A stretch of DNA of 64,000 nt from a bacterium (GTDB lineage Bacteria; Patescibacteria; Dojkabacteria; JAKAPS01; JAJZLI01). The notes beneath the pieces were generated by a model. The model saw only the letters and a program-made list of their open reading frames with translations, was not told the origin of the DNA and did not search any database. Below, piece by piece: positions 1 through 8,406 of the stretch; within the stretch, counting starts at the first letter, position 1; each line of letters starts with the position of its first letter. The stretch is from the NCBI GenBank assembly GCA_021809565.1, contig JAJZKG010000001.1:1-64000 (forward strand). The letters are read 5' to 3'. A program made the translations under genes and the position numbers.

Positions 1-84
1 CTAAAACTTACCTTTTCAACCATAAAATCAAAAAAATTTGGGAAAGCAAAAGACTTTATTGATGAATTGTTAAATAGAAATTAA
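1..84 (+). CDS. 3' end of an unknown CDS (partial)
   Basis: Frame 1 is open from the window edge to a TAA at 82-84 and gives 27 residues ending LLNRN. It is Lys-rich and too short to identify. The next gene on the same strand starts 46 bases later. The first 19 bases also form one arm of a perfect inverted repeat whose other arm lies in the next gene, so this tail could be influenced by that repeat. Confidence 0.4.
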   Translation, partial: LKLTFSTIKSKKFGKAKDFIDELLNRN

Positions 85-153
85 CAATACTCCCAATAGG
101 TATATTTAGAATAAAAATATTTGAAATAAAATGCTTGAAAAGGTAAGTTTTAG
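1..153. repeat. 19-bp perfect inverted repeat, arms 1-19 and 135-153
   Basis: CTAAAACTTACCTTTTCAA at 1-19 is the exact reverse complement of TTGAAAAGGTAAGTTTTAG at 135-153, with a 115-base loop. The left arm touches the window edge, so it may be longer. The right arm lies in codons 2-8 of the DciA-like gene. Confidence 0.85.
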
Positions 154-451
154 AAGAAAAATAGTTGATGTAAAAAAAAATATAAAATTAAGAGATGTTG
201 TTAATAATACACTTATAGAACTGTTTGGTAGAGAATTAAACCTAATTAATGATAAAAATAAAAAATCCAATTTAGAATATAAATATACACGTAAAGGTAA
301 TATTACAATAATCACCCCAAGCTCAGTTATTGCACAAGAAATTATCCTTCAAAAAAACTTAATAATAGATAGTATTAATAAAATATTAATCAAAAATAAA
401 GATACTACTCTAATAAAAGATGTAAAAGTAAAAATAAAATCCTTGGATTGA
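131..451 (+). CDS. DUF721/DciA-like protein
   Basis: A basic protein of 106 residues. Its layout matches small DUF721 (DciA-like) proteins: an N-terminal stretch with an L-x-D-V-V-x-x-T helix, a central segment of the ITPSSVIAQEI kind, and a C-terminal helix ending in V-K-V-K-I. DciA proteins help load the replicative helicase in bacteria without DnaC, which fits a position beside dnaN, dnaA and the origin. It converges with dnaN, with 11 bases between the stop codons. Assignment rests on length, pattern and context, because the family is weakly conserved. Another small nucleic-acid-binding protein is possible. Confidence 0.6.
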   Translation: MLEKVSFRRKIVDVKKNIKLRDVVNNTLIELFGRELNLINDKNKKSNLEYKYTRKGNITIITPSSVIAQEIILQKNLIIDSINKILIKNKDTTLIKDVKVKIKSLD

Positions 452-462
452 AAATATTTATA

Positions 463-1641
463 TTATCTCTCTTGAAGTGGGGTCATAAGATATGTGAAGT
501 TTGGATCAGATGTGTCTTCAAATTGAGAAACTTTCTTTTTTTGTGGATTATTTGTTTGTATTTGAAGTTCATTTCCTTCTACGTGATTTAAAAAATCCAT
601 AAGATATTTTGAGTTAAAACAAATAACACCTTTCTCTCCTTTTATTTTTGTACTAACAAAACTAACACTTTCCCCAACTTCAGCAAGTGAAGAATATATT
701 TTTATTTCATCTTTTAAGGGATTTAAGTCTAAATATATTCTTGAAATATCCTTGAATTTGAAAATATTTGAAAGTTTCACTACATCTCTAAATTCTTCAA
801 AATTAATAGTAAATTTATTATCAAAAGATTCTGGAAATATTTTTTTATAATCAGGATATTTACCATCAATAATCCTAGATATAAACTTAACGTTTAATAT
901 TTCAAATATTAACTGATTTTTATTCTCAGTTTCAGAAATATATAAAAATGTTTCTTCATCCACATTAAGTTCCTTTATTATTTTAGAAATACTGTCAACA
1001 GATGTAGTTGGAATAATAATATCTCTATCAGTTTCTTTTTTAACCTCAACACCTATAATTTTATAACTTGCAAACCTAAATCCATTAATTCCTATCAACT
1101 TGAGAGAATCTTTTTTCTTATCGTTAGGAGATTTTTTATCTGTACTTTTTGATGATATATCTGTCTCAAATAATATTCCATTTAGTATTGTCTTAGTAGG
1201 ATCTGTTGACGATGCAAATGTCACTTTATCTGCAGCATTTGAGAAATCTAATGCATTTATTTTTATAAAATAATCATTTTTCTTGTCTTTGAATTCAGGA
1301 AATTCATCAGAAGGTATAGTATTTAAAGAAATTTCATTCTTTAAATCTGAAATTATCAGTTTAAAATCCTCAACTTTTATATTTATAGCCTCAGACTTAA
1401 GATTGGAGAGGAAATCATATAAATTCTTTAAATTAACAGTAATAGAACCCTCTTTTACGATCTCAACTCCACAATAGGAAACTATTGTTTGTTCCATATC
1501 AGTTGCAATAATAACTATCTTACCTTCTTCTGTTTTTAGAAGAACATTTGATAGTATTGGAATACTGGATCTAACATTTTGAACTTTACTTGCAAAATTT
1601 AAAGACTCCAATAAATTTTCACGAACTATGTTTATCTCCAT
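463..1641 (-). CDS. dnaN: DNA polymerase III beta subunit (sliding clamp)
   Basis: 392 residues, slightly longer than the usual ~370. It starts MEINIVRENLLESLNFASKV, the standard clamp N-terminus, followed by the SIPILSNVLL strand and the ATDMEQTI segment. A further conserved point is PSDEFPEF in domain 1. A Lys/Asp-rich insertion follows SSKSTDKKSPNDKKK in domain 2. The C-terminus reads YLMTPLQER where most clamps end near YLIMPMRL, so the tail that borders the client-peptide pocket is slightly extended. The clamp ring tethers polymerase III to DNA. It lies downstream of dnaA in the same orientation, across the putative origin. Confidence 0.95.
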   Translation of the reverse strand: MEINIVRENLLESLNFASKVQNVRSSIPILSNVLLKTEEGKIVIIATDMEQTIVSYCGVEIVKEGSITVNLKNLYDFLSNLKSEAINIKVEDFKLIISDLKNEISLNTIPSDEFPEFKDKKNDYFIKINALDFSNAADKVTFASSTDPTKTILNGILFETDISSKSTDKKSPNDKKKDSLKLIGINGFRFASYKIIGVEVKKETDRDIIIPTTSVDSISKIIKELNVDEETFLYISETENKNQLIFEILNVKFISRIIDGKYPDYKKIFPESFDNKFTINFEEFRDVVKLSNIFKFKDISRIYLDLNPLKDEIKIYSSLAEVGESVSFVSTKIKGEKGVICFNSKYLMDFLNHVEGNELQIQTNNPQKKKVSQFEDTSDPNFTYLMTPLQER

Positions 1642-1989
1642 AAAACTTTATTCTTCTTTTAATAATATATAAATTTAGTAGTCTTATTAGGTCTTGTTTA
1701 TAACTTTAATATTAACCATAAAAGGCTTATTTTATATAATCAAATCTTGGTGTATTTCCTGTTTATAATATAAAATTATATTATAAATTGCAAAAACACT
1801 CATATTTTTTATATATATAACAATAAAAGTGAACTATTATAACTGTGTATAATTAATATAAAATGTTTATTCTTTGTGTATTTAAAAGTTACTATTTTTT
1901 AGAAATACACACAAAAATCAGTATTTATAAACATCTTATACACAGATAATATTCACAATATACACATATAATAATATTCTTTAAAAGAA
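1642..1989. other. Putative replication origin (oriC) between dnaA and dnaN
   Basis: This 348-base, very AT-rich interval has no gene. Exact matches to the DnaA box TTATNCACA occur at 1936-1944 (TTATACACA) and, inverted, at 1844-1852. One-mismatch forms lie at 1875-1883 (inverted), 1903-1911, 1949-1957 and 1958-1966. The clustering between dnaA and dnaN is the classical bacterial oriC arrangement. The runs around 1770-1830, almost pure A/T, are a plausible unwinding element. Confidence 0.8.
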
Positions 1990-3426
1990 CTATAATTGAT
2001 GCCTGATCTCCGATATTTGATCCTTAATCTGTAAATCAACCCCCATTAAATTTTCAATCTTATCCACACCATGCATTATTGTAGTATGGTCTTTTCTCTT
2101 AAGTATTGATGCAACTTCCACAAGAGAAAGGTTTAAATCTGTCCTTAAAATATACATAGCAATTTGTCTGGGGAGTACAACTTTTACAGTTCTTCTTTCT
2201 CCAAAGATATCTTTTCTTGAAACTTCATATTTTTCACAAATAGAATCAATTACATCTTTAGGTCTAAGTCTTTTTTGTCGTCTTTTTCTAGATATACCTA
2301 TATATTTTGATATATCTTCAGGTGTTAACTCTTTATTTAGAGATGTTTGTAGTGCAATCACCTTAGTTAAAACACCCTCCAGTTCTCTAATATTAGATTC
2401 AATGCCGATTGCAATCATTGACAATACTTCATCATTGATCTTAATTCCTCTTTCTTCGCATTTTTTTCTTAAAATTGCGACTCTTGTTTCTTCATCTGGT
2501 AAAGATATATCAGCTACCATTCCCCCTTCAAATCTAGAGACTAACCTTTCTTCTAAATTTTCTATATCTCTTGGATGTCTATCAGAGGCTAATATAATTT
2601 GTTTATTTGCTTGGTGGAGAGTATTAAATGTGTGAAAAAATTCTTCTTGAGTTCCCTTCCTTCCAGAGATAAACTGAATGTCATCTATTATAAGAACATC
2701 ATTTTCTCTATATTGTTTTCTAAAGTTTTCCGACTTACCTTTTTTTATGGAGTTTATAAGTTCATTAAGGAATGTTTCACTACTTACATATGCAACTTTA
2801 TAATCAGGGTTTTTTTCTAATATAGAATTACCTATTGCCTGCATAAGATGTGTTTTTCCAAGACCAACTCCTCCAAATACAAAAAATGGATTATATATTT
2901 CCCCTGGTTTATCTATTATTGCACAAGCAGCTGCATGGGCAAGCCTATTTGATGAGCCAACAATAAAATTTTTAAGTGAATATTTTGGATTTAACCCAGC
3001 CTTTATCAGGGAAGAATCACGAGAGGTCTCAGTTTCTTTTTTCAAAACATCTTTTGTGGCCGAATCTTTTGTATTTATTTCAAACAAAGGTGTATTTTCA
3101 ACAGCATCTCCCTTTTTTACAACTAAAGTTATATCTACGGGGCTTCCATAAGCGTCAGACAGAGCCTTTCTTGTTATATTTAAATAATTTAGATTAATGT
3201 AATCAGAGGTGAATGAGTTGGGACATGATATTTTTGCTATACCGTTTTTTATATCAACAAGTTTTGTTTTTGAAAACCAAATTTGATAATTCTTTTCAGA
3301 AATATTTAGTCTTATTTGGGATACAGCTATTTTCCAAATTCCAGGAAGAAGATCTTTTTGATTAGCATCCTTTTGGTTTAGGTCTTTTAAATTTAAATCT
3401 TGAGCTTTCCCGAAATTTTTATGCAT
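1990..3426 (-). CDS. dnaA: Chromosomal replication initiator DnaA
   Basis: 478 residues with all four domains. Domain I is near 28-105 (WKIAVSQIRL, YQIWFSKTKL). A variable linker follows. Domain III carries the Walker A GGVGLGKT at 185-192, the Walker B IIDDIQF near 246-252 and the arginine-finger region EERLVSRFEGG. Domain IV ends with the DnaA signature KRKDHTTIMHG that reads the DnaA box. The first 25 residues contain a small Lys-Asp-Leu/Asn-Gln-Lys-Asp repeat not typical of the family. Its ATG sits just downstream of AT-rich DNA holding a perfect DnaA box at 3559-3567, so autoregulation is likely. Confidence 0.98.
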   Translation of the reverse strand: MHKNFGKAQDLNLKDLNQKDANQKDLLPGIWKIAVSQIRLNISEKNYQIWFSKTKLVDIKNGIAKISCPNSFTSDYINLNYLNITRKALSDAYGSPVDITLVVKKGDAVENTPLFEINTKDSATKDVLKKETETSRDSSLIKAGLNPKYSLKNFIVGSSNRLAHAAACAIIDKPGEIYNPFFVFGGVGLGKTHLMQAIGNSILEKNPDYKVAYVSSETFLNELINSIKKGKSENFRKQYRENDVLIIDDIQFISGRKGTQEEFFHTFNTLHQANKQIILASDRHPRDIENLEERLVSRFEGGMVADISLPDEETRVAILRKKCEERGIKINDEVLSMIAIGIESNIRELEGVLTKVIALQTSLNKELTPEDISKYIGISRKRRQKRLRPKDVIDSICEKYEVSRKDIFGERRTVKVVLPRQIAMYILRTDLNLSLVEVASILKRKDHTTIMHGVDKIENLMGVDLQIKDQISEIRHQL

Positions 3427-3558
3427 ATGTTATAAATAAAAAGTCTAATATATTTAATATGTCAGGCATAAAAAAATTAAAACTTAAGGATAACAATCCT
3501 TGGATTTTAAGCCAACGACTTAGATCCGAGAGGCAGATAATAAGCAAGGGTATCAAAT

Positions 3559-3567
3559 TGTGGATAA
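3559..3567 (-). promoter_or_regulatory. Perfect consensus DnaA box upstream of dnaA
   Basis: TGTGGATAA on the plus strand is TTATCCACA on minus, the strict DnaA-box consensus. It lies about 135 bases upstream of the dnaA start and suggests DnaA autoregulation or a second part of the origin. The interval 3427-3670 otherwise holds no convincing gene. Confidence 0.6.
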
Positions 3568-3634
3568 CTTTTCAAGTAATACTGGAAATGATTGTCATTA
3601 CAACAATATTTGGTTTATACTCTAAAACACAGAG

Positions 3635-3659
3635 AAAGTCTTTTAAAAAAAAAGACTTT
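3635..3659 (+). promoter_or_regulatory. Perfect 10-bp hairpin before the first pilin gene
   Basis: AAAGTCTTTT (3635-3644) pairs exactly with AAAAGACTTT (3650-3659) across a five-A loop and ends 11 bases before the pilin ATG. It could affect translation initiation, or it could be a terminator for transcription arriving on minus. The sequence alone does not decide. Confidence 0.4.
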
Positions 3660-3670
3660 AATATATTATT

Positions 3671-4276
3671 ATGGAAATGGAGAATACTGAACACAATGAA
3701 GGTATAATAAGATTAAAACCAAAAGGTTTTGGAACTAAAAAATCCAGAGCTAAAGGTTTCACTTTAATTGAAATATTGATAGTTATAGTTATTATTGCAA
3801 TACTTGCACTTGTTGTTTTTATAGCAATAAATCCAGCAGGGAGAATAAGTGATTCTCAAAACACAACAAGCTTGAAAAATGTGAAGGCAATAATTAATGC
3901 ATTGGAAACATATACGGTTGACCACAATGGAACAATTCCTCCTTCAATCCCTAGTTTACCATCCCCCCTTATAACCACAAATACATCTAGTTCAGGGTTA
4001 GGATCTGGATACAATATAGAAAACGGAAAGCCAGGGTTACCTAATTGTGTCCAGGCTGGAGCGTCATCAGGGAATTGTGCTAAAGTAGCCTCTGGAAGTT
4101 TATTGTATACTGAAATCCAATCATATTTATCTTCTGCTCCGACAGGCGGACCATATTATGTTGGACAAGGGAGCAATGGAAACAACATAGTTGTTTTTGC
4201 TGTAGGAATGAAACAGGGAATTACTACCGATACTGTAGGATATGGAGTTGCATACATGCTATATGCTTTTAGATAG
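3671..4276 (+). CDS. Type IV pilin-like prepilin, copy 1
   Basis: 201 residues. A hydrophilic leader ends in a prepilin peptidase site, KG|FTLIEILIV, with Glu at +5 of the mature protein. A hydrophobic helix (about 20 residues, ILIVIVIIAILALVVF) follows, then the NPAGRI shoulder and a Gly/Ser-rich C-terminal domain with two Cys. This is the standard class III signal of type IV pilins and pseudopilins, secreted and assembled at the membrane. The leader of about 32 residues is long, and the ATG at 3677 is an alternative start. The codons for the cleavage site and helix are identical at DNA level to the next gene. Confidence 0.85.
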   Translation: MEMENTEHNEGIIRLKPKGFGTKKSRAKGFTLIEILIVIVIIAILALVVFIAINPAGRISDSQNTTSLKNVKAIINALETYTVDHNGTIPPSIPSLPSPLITTNTSSSGLGSGYNIENGKPGLPNCVQAGASSGNCAKVASGSLLYTEIQSYLSSAPTGGPYYVGQGSNGNNIVVFAVGMKQGITTDTVGYGVAYMLYAFR

Positions 4277-4311
4277 GAAGATTTAAAGTTCAATTATGTT
4301 AATTCCCAGGA

Positions 4312-4340
4312 TTGACAAAAATTTTATACTAATATAAATT
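4312..4340 (+). promoter_or_regulatory. Putative promoter of the second pilin gene
   Basis: TTGACA lies at 4312-4317. An AT-rich -10 region follows, TATAAA at 4333-4338 (spacer 15) or TAAATT at 4335-4340 (spacer 17). It lies between the two pilin genes, so copy 2 can be transcribed on its own. A purine-rich GGGGGTGA ribosome-binding stretch lies just before the ATG at 4376. Confidence 0.45.
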
Positions 4341-4375
4341 GATAATAAGTCAGATAAAGGGGGTGAAAGAGAATT

Positions 4376-4972
4376 ATGATAAAAACTAATTTTAAAGGAG
4401 CTAGCCCCAAACAAGCTAATGCTTTATCTAGATCCAAAAGATCAATGTCTAAAGGTTTCACTTTAATTGAAATATTGATAGTTATAGTTATTATTGCAAT
4501 ACTTGCACTTGTTGTGTTTGTAGCAATTAACCCAGTAGGGAGAATTGCAGATGCAAATAACTCAACTAGACAAACAGATGTTCAGCAAGTTGCTCATGCA
4601 ATATTGATGTACACTAACGATCACCAAGGTCAGTACCCAGGTGGTTTGACTCAGCTTACATCTCCATTGATAAATACATCTGCAGCTTATGGATATTCAC
4701 TAACCGGATCTTCAATTGGAGTTCCTAATTGTGTTACAGGAACAGGAACAGTACCTAACGCTACAGTTACGGTATCCTCATCTTGCGTACTATTAACACA
4801 AGGATCTGCCGTTGGTAATGAACTTTCACAATATCTAAGTTCTTTCCCTTCAGGTAACATCTATATGGCAGAAAATTCAACAGGAACAAGATTTGTTGTT
4901 TTCGCAACAGGAATGCAACAAGGTGTAACTGTTGACCCTAAAGGTTATCCTGTAGTATGGAGTTATAACTAA
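4376..4972 (+). CDS. Type IV pilin-like prepilin, copy 2
   Basis: 198 residues and a paralogue of the preceding gene. The cleavage site and hydrophobic helix match residue for residue up to ALVVF. The C-terminal domain diverges but keeps the pattern: a YTNDHQGQYPGG segment, two Cys near the middle, and a late FVVFATGMQQGVT strand matching copy 1's VVFAVGMKQGIT. The leader (about 35 residues) contains Ser-Arg-Ser-Lys-Arg-Ser, encoded by TCTAGATCC, part of the palindrome family seen elsewhere in the window. The product is probably a structural pilin or pseudopilin. No assembly ATPase, platform protein or peptidase is visible in the window. Confidence 0.85.
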   Translation: MIKTNFKGASPKQANALSRSKRSMSKGFTLIEILIVIVIIAILALVVFVAINPVGRIADANNSTRQTDVQQVAHAILMYTNDHQGQYPGGLTQLTSPLINTSAAYGYSLTGSSIGVPNCVTGTGTVPNATVTVSSSCVLLTQGSAVGNELSQYLSSFPSGNIYMAENSTGTRFVVFATGMQQGVTVDPKGYPVVWSYN

Positions 4973-4989
4973 TAGGCAATATTGTGGGG

Positions 4990-5020
4990 GGCGACGACGA
5001 ACATTTTTATGTTGTCGTCC
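4990..5020 (+). promoter_or_regulatory. Stem-loop between pilin and thioredoxin genes
   Basis: GACGAC(G)AACAT pairs with ATGTTGTCGTC around a short T-rich loop, giving 11 pairs with one bulge. It lies just after the second pilin stop and could act as its terminator, although no T-run follows. A TATACT -10-like box occurs about 15 bases downstream. Confidence 0.45.
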
Positions 5021-5072
5021 CTGACGGTTAGTGGTATACTCAGGATACTAATATTTGTTAATTATTAATGTT

Positions 5073-5393
5073 ATGGCTCTCCAAGAAATAACATCCTCAA
5101 ATTTTGACCAAGAAGTTCTAAAATCAGACATGCTCTACATTGTAGATTTCTGGGCAGATTGGTGTATGCCATGTCATATGCTCTCTCCTGTGATTGAAGA
5201 GGTTGGGGAGGATTATAAAGATAAAATAAAGGTAGGTAAACTTAATACTGATGAGAATCCAGATATTGCAGCTAAGTATGAGATTATGAGTATCCCTGCG
5301 GTGTTGTTCTTCAAGGAAGGTAAAGAGGTTGCAAGATTAATAGGTGTTAGACCAAAAACAGATTTTTCAAATCAAATAGACTCTCTTTTATAA
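5073..5393 (+). CDS. Thioredoxin
   Basis: 106 residues from the ATG at 5073. A TTG at 5055 would add six residues and is less likely. The thioredoxin fold is clear: VDFWADW-C-M-P-C-H (Cys31 and Cys34), the NTDENPDIAAKY strand-helix, the cis-proline MSIPAV (Pro75) and FFKEGKEV. The active site is CMPC, whereas thioredoxin 1 has CGPC, so the redox potential may differ. It has no signal peptide and is cytosolic. trmD follows 9 bases later and is probably cotranscribed. Confidence 0.9.
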   Translation: MALQEITSSNFDQEVLKSDMLYIVDFWADWCMPCHMLSPVIEEVGEDYKDKIKVGKLNTDENPDIAAKYEIMSIPAVLFFKEGKEVARLIGVRPKTDFSNQIDSLL

Positions 5394-5402
5394 AACAAAT
5401 TA

Positions 5403-6083
5403 ATGAAAATTAATATAATTACCCTCTATCCGGAGTATTTTGACTCAAATATCCTTTTTGGTACCATAAAAAAAGCTTTAGATATAAAAGCTTTCTCTTT
5501 GAATATTATAAATTTAAGAGACTATGCTTATGATAAGCGTGGTTCTGTAGATGATACCCCTTATGGAGGGGGAGCAGGAATGATAATAAGGGCTGATGTT
5601 TTGTATAAGGCTTTAGAGTCAACAAAAAAAACATCTGGAACTAATTGTTATACCATAGTGTTGTCGGCATCAGGAGAGAAATACACCCAAAATATAGTCG
5701 AATCACTAGTAAAACTGAAAGAAATCACCATAGTGTGTCCCAGGTATGAAGGCTTTGATGAAAGAATTTTAGAGTATGCAGACATAGAACTTTCGATAGG
5801 AGATTTTGTTCTATCTGGAGGGGAACCAGCAGCCCTTGCGATAATTGATTCAATGTCAAGATTGCTCCCTAATGTTTTAGGAAATGATGTTTCCCTAGAG
5901 GAAGAATCTTTTTCTGGTGGAAATAAAAATTTACTAGAGTACCCCCAGTACACAAGGCCCGAAGAATTTAACGGGCTTGTTGTCCCAAAAGTATTATTGT
6001 CTGGAAATCATGAAGAAATAAAAGAATGGAGAAATAAAAAAAGTATTGAAAAAACACATAAAAACAGACCTGAACTTATGTAA
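5403..6083 (+). CDS. trmD: tRNA (guanine37-N1)-methyltransferase TrmD
   Basis: 226 residues, a normal length. It methylates G37 of tRNAs with S-adenosylmethionine to prevent frameshifting. Diagnostic motifs are MKINIITLYPEYF at the start, RGSVDDTPYGGGAGM, the trefoil-knot cofactor loop with CPRYEGFDERI and IGDFVLSGGEPAALAIID, and the C-terminal YPQYTRPEEF with LLSGNHEEIKEWR. It is separated from the usual rimM, rpsP and rplS partners, as happens in reduced genomes. Confidence 0.97.
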   Translation: MKINIITLYPEYFDSNILFGTIKKALDIKAFSLNIINLRDYAYDKRGSVDDTPYGGGAGMIIRADVLYKALESTKKTSGTNCYTIVLSASGEKYTQNIVESLVKLKEITIVCPRYEGFDERILEYADIELSIGDFVLSGGEPAALAIIDSMSRLLPNVLGNDVSLEEESFSGGNKNLLEYPQYTRPEEFNGLVVPKVLLSGNHEEIKEWRNKKSIEKTHKNRPELM

Positions 6084-6151
6084 AGAAGTTTTTTATTGTA
6101 AAAATACTAGGATGTGATAAGATAATATGTTTACATACTATATTTTTTAAT

Positions 6152-7720
6152 ATGCATTTTATAGAAAAACACACAATCTTGCCCTTTAAAGAAAAAAAAC
6201 TAAAGACACAAATTGTATTGTTAAAGATAAGAATTTTTTTCAAACACATTTTTTCATATAAAAAAGACTTAATCGATCTTATCGAGAGAACTACAAATAC
6301 AAATTTAAAACAAAAAAGCTCTATAAATATAAAAAATATTTTCGCCCTACTTTTGGTTTTTGGGGCGTTATCAGGGGGTTATGTTTTTGCACAATCAACT
6401 ACTTCATCTACCGCAAATTTGAATCAATGTGCTCCAGTTAGTGGATCGGGGCTTGCTACTTGGAATTCATGTGGTTTTACACCTTCAATCTTTCAATCTG
6501 GTGCAATAGCAATACTTGGAAATTATACACAATATTCTAATTCTACAGCCCAAAATTTCAAATATACTGGAGGGTATGGTGCAATGGGAGAAATGACATC
6601 ATTAATGGGGACTATGTATGTAGCACAACCAGAATCTGGGGTTGGGTATTTTGCATATTTAGGACAAAAAGCAGGTTTTATAAATCCTACATACGCTGCT
6701 ACAACATCAAACTCTGGAGGTCCAATTTATGGATTTTCATTTCTTTCTCCTATTGAGCCATTGTGGGCATTGACTAGAAATGTGGCATATTTTCTTCTTA
6801 TTTTAATAATAATACTGACAGGTATTATGATAATAGTAGGTGGAAAGCTTGGAGGTCAAATACCAATAACATTTATGTCTGCGCTTCCTAATATTGTTGC
6901 AGCAGTAATCTTAATTGAGTTTTCTTATGCTTTGGCGGGATTTATGATAGATATAATGAATATTTTGCTTTCTTTTGTATTCTTTACCTTTAATTATTTA
7001 GGCCCCAATTTGGGAGGAAAAAGCTTTTCTTCTGCTTTTTCTAGTAAAATGTATATTTTTTCTGTTTTTGGTACAGAGCAAAGTCAGATACAAAAAGCTC
7101 TAGAAAATTCACAGCCCCTTGTTAATTCTATTACAGCAAATAGCAATAATGTATATGTAAAATTACTTGGAATGTTAGGGAATCTTATAAGTAATCATCA
7201 ACTATCTGGGATTATAGCCTTTGTTATTGCTGTAATATTACTTTTTACTGCAATAAAGATATTCATGAAATTATTAGCTTCTTATATTATTCTTATCTTT
7301 CTCCCTGTTGCAGCACCATTTATGTTCCTATTTGGGGCTTTTCCTGGACAAAGCAAGTTTTACTGGAAATTCTTTGTAGGGATGTTCAAGGCTATTATGG
7401 CATTTGTCGTTGTGTATACCATTTTTTTGATAATGTTTTATATAGAGAACGGAAATGGAGGAAACCCTATCTCTTTTGGAAATGGGAATGCTCTTCCTCT
7501 TATTGGGTTTAATAATATTTCTACATCTTCTGCAACTTCAGTGATTTCTGCATTTATAGCAATTGGTCTTTTTGTTCTAATACCAAAACTTGTTGGTGAT
7601 GTGCAAAATGCTATATCAAGAGACTTTGGAGATTATGGGACAGAACTTAAAAAGAATGTTGCGGGTCCTTGGGCTAGCCTTAGAAGAGGAGCAAAAAACC
7701 TTACTGGTATGGCAAGATAA
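6152..7720 (+). CDS. VirB6/TrbL-like polytopic membrane protein
   Basis: 522 residues. A basic N-terminus of about 60 residues precedes a signal-anchor (IFALLLVFGALSGGYVFAQ), followed by a Ser/Thr/Gly-rich external segment. At least five further hydrophobic segments follow, including VAYFLLILIIILTGIMIIVGG, the pair around LPNIVAAVILIEFSYALAGF, and ASYIILIFLPVAAPFMFLFGA. The layout resembles VirB6/TrbL inner-membrane channel proteins of type IV secretion systems. It opens a tight eight-gene operon with cell-wall hydrolase-like genes, which supports a secretion role. No VirB4 ATPase is present in the window. Assignment is by topology and context. Confidence 0.6.
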   Translation: MHFIEKHTILPFKEKKLKTQIVLLKIRIFFKHIFSYKKDLIDLIERTTNTNLKQKSSINIKNIFALLLVFGALSGGYVFAQSTTSSTANLNQCAPVSGSGLATWNSCGFTPSIFQSGAIAILGNYTQYSNSTAQNFKYTGGYGAMGEMTSLMGTMYVAQPESGVGYFAYLGQKAGFINPTYAATTSNSGGPIYGFSFLSPIEPLWALTRNVAYFLLILIIILTGIMIIVGGKLGGQIPITFMSALPNIVAAVILIEFSYALAGFMIDIMNILLSFVFFTFNYLGPNLGGKSFSSAFSSKMYIFSVFGTEQSQIQKALENSQPLVNSITANSNNVYVKLLGMLGNLISNHQLSGIIAFVIAVILLFTAIKIFMKLLASYIILIFLPVAAPFMFLFGAFPGQSKFYWKFFVGMFKAIMAFVVVYTIFLIMFYIENGNGGNPISFGNGNALPLIGFNNISTSSATSVISAFIAIGLFVLIPKLVGDVQNAISRDFGDYGTELKKNVAGPWASLRRGAKNLTGMAR

Positions 7721-7725
7721 AATAT

Positions 7726-8403
7726 ATGGATTTAAGACAATTCTATTATGACAAATATAAAAATGATTTTTCATTATATGAGGAATTTATAAGGAAATTC
7801 TCTTATAGTAGTGATGTAGACAGTTTCTTGACACTTGATCTAAAAACATTTGATGAATATTGCGACGATAGGAATCTTCCCCTTTATGACTATATTTCCA
7901 CTTCTTTGTATGAGCTTTTAAAAACTCAGGTTAATCCAGAACTAAAGTTTCTTTACAACATTATCGACAAAGACTTTATAGAGTTTTTGTATTCTCAAAA
8001 AGGAAAAGATTTTCTTTTTTATGAAGGGTTGAAGAACAAAAAAGGGGAAGAAGTTTCAGTAAAAAAAGATGCCTTAATGTCCGAAGAAAATTATGAAAAT
8101 TTAGATTTCTCCCCATACATCCTTGATCAAAGATTCTTTTACTTTATTGACCACGATGAAAATGTTGGAAGGATCAAATATTTAAAAGAAGTAAAAAATC
8201 TTTTTATTATACGAAAGTTTTTAGAATATGGGGGCTCTTTTGCATACCTCAATAATGCAGATGATGATCTTTTTATAAAAAAATTATGGATACCTCTAAG
8301 AGAAGGAGTATTTAAACTTTCAGACAAAAATTTAGTGACATTGAGCATCTCAAGATATGAGGATATCTTTGATTTTAATTTAGATTTAAATGTAGAGCTT
8401 TAA
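7726..8403 (+). CDS. Unknown soluble protein of the secretion-like operon
   Basis: 225 residues, acidic and rich in Tyr, Phe, Asp and Leu, with no signal peptide or membrane segment. I do not recognise a family. It starts 5 bases after the VirB6-like gene and ends 3 bases before the giant gene, so it is almost certainly translated with them. It may be a cytosolic partner or chaperone of the membrane proteins, but no motif shows this. Confidence 0.75.
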   Translation: MDLRQFYYDKYKNDFSLYEEFIRKFSYSSDVDSFLTLDLKTFDEYCDDRNLPLYDYISTSLYELLKTQVNPELKFLYNIIDKDFIEFLYSQKGKDFLFYEGLKNKKGEEVSVKKDALMSEENYENLDFSPYILDQRFFYFIDHDENVGRIKYLKEVKNLFIIRKFLEYGGSFAYLNNADDDLFIKKLWIPLREGVFKLSDKNLVTLSISRYEDIFDFNLDLNVEL

Positions 8404-8406
8404 CTT

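Noticed and set aside
2060..2068. TTATCCACA inside dnaA
   Set aside because: It is a perfect DnaA box by sequence but lies within the domain IV codons (Asp-Lys-Ile) and may be incidental. Not counted as part of the origin.
3459..3707. Plus-strand 82-codon frame upstream of dnaA
   Set aside because: No family pattern (it is not rpmH). It covers the dnaA promoter side, the DnaA box and the hairpin, and overlaps the pilin start. Probably noncoding.
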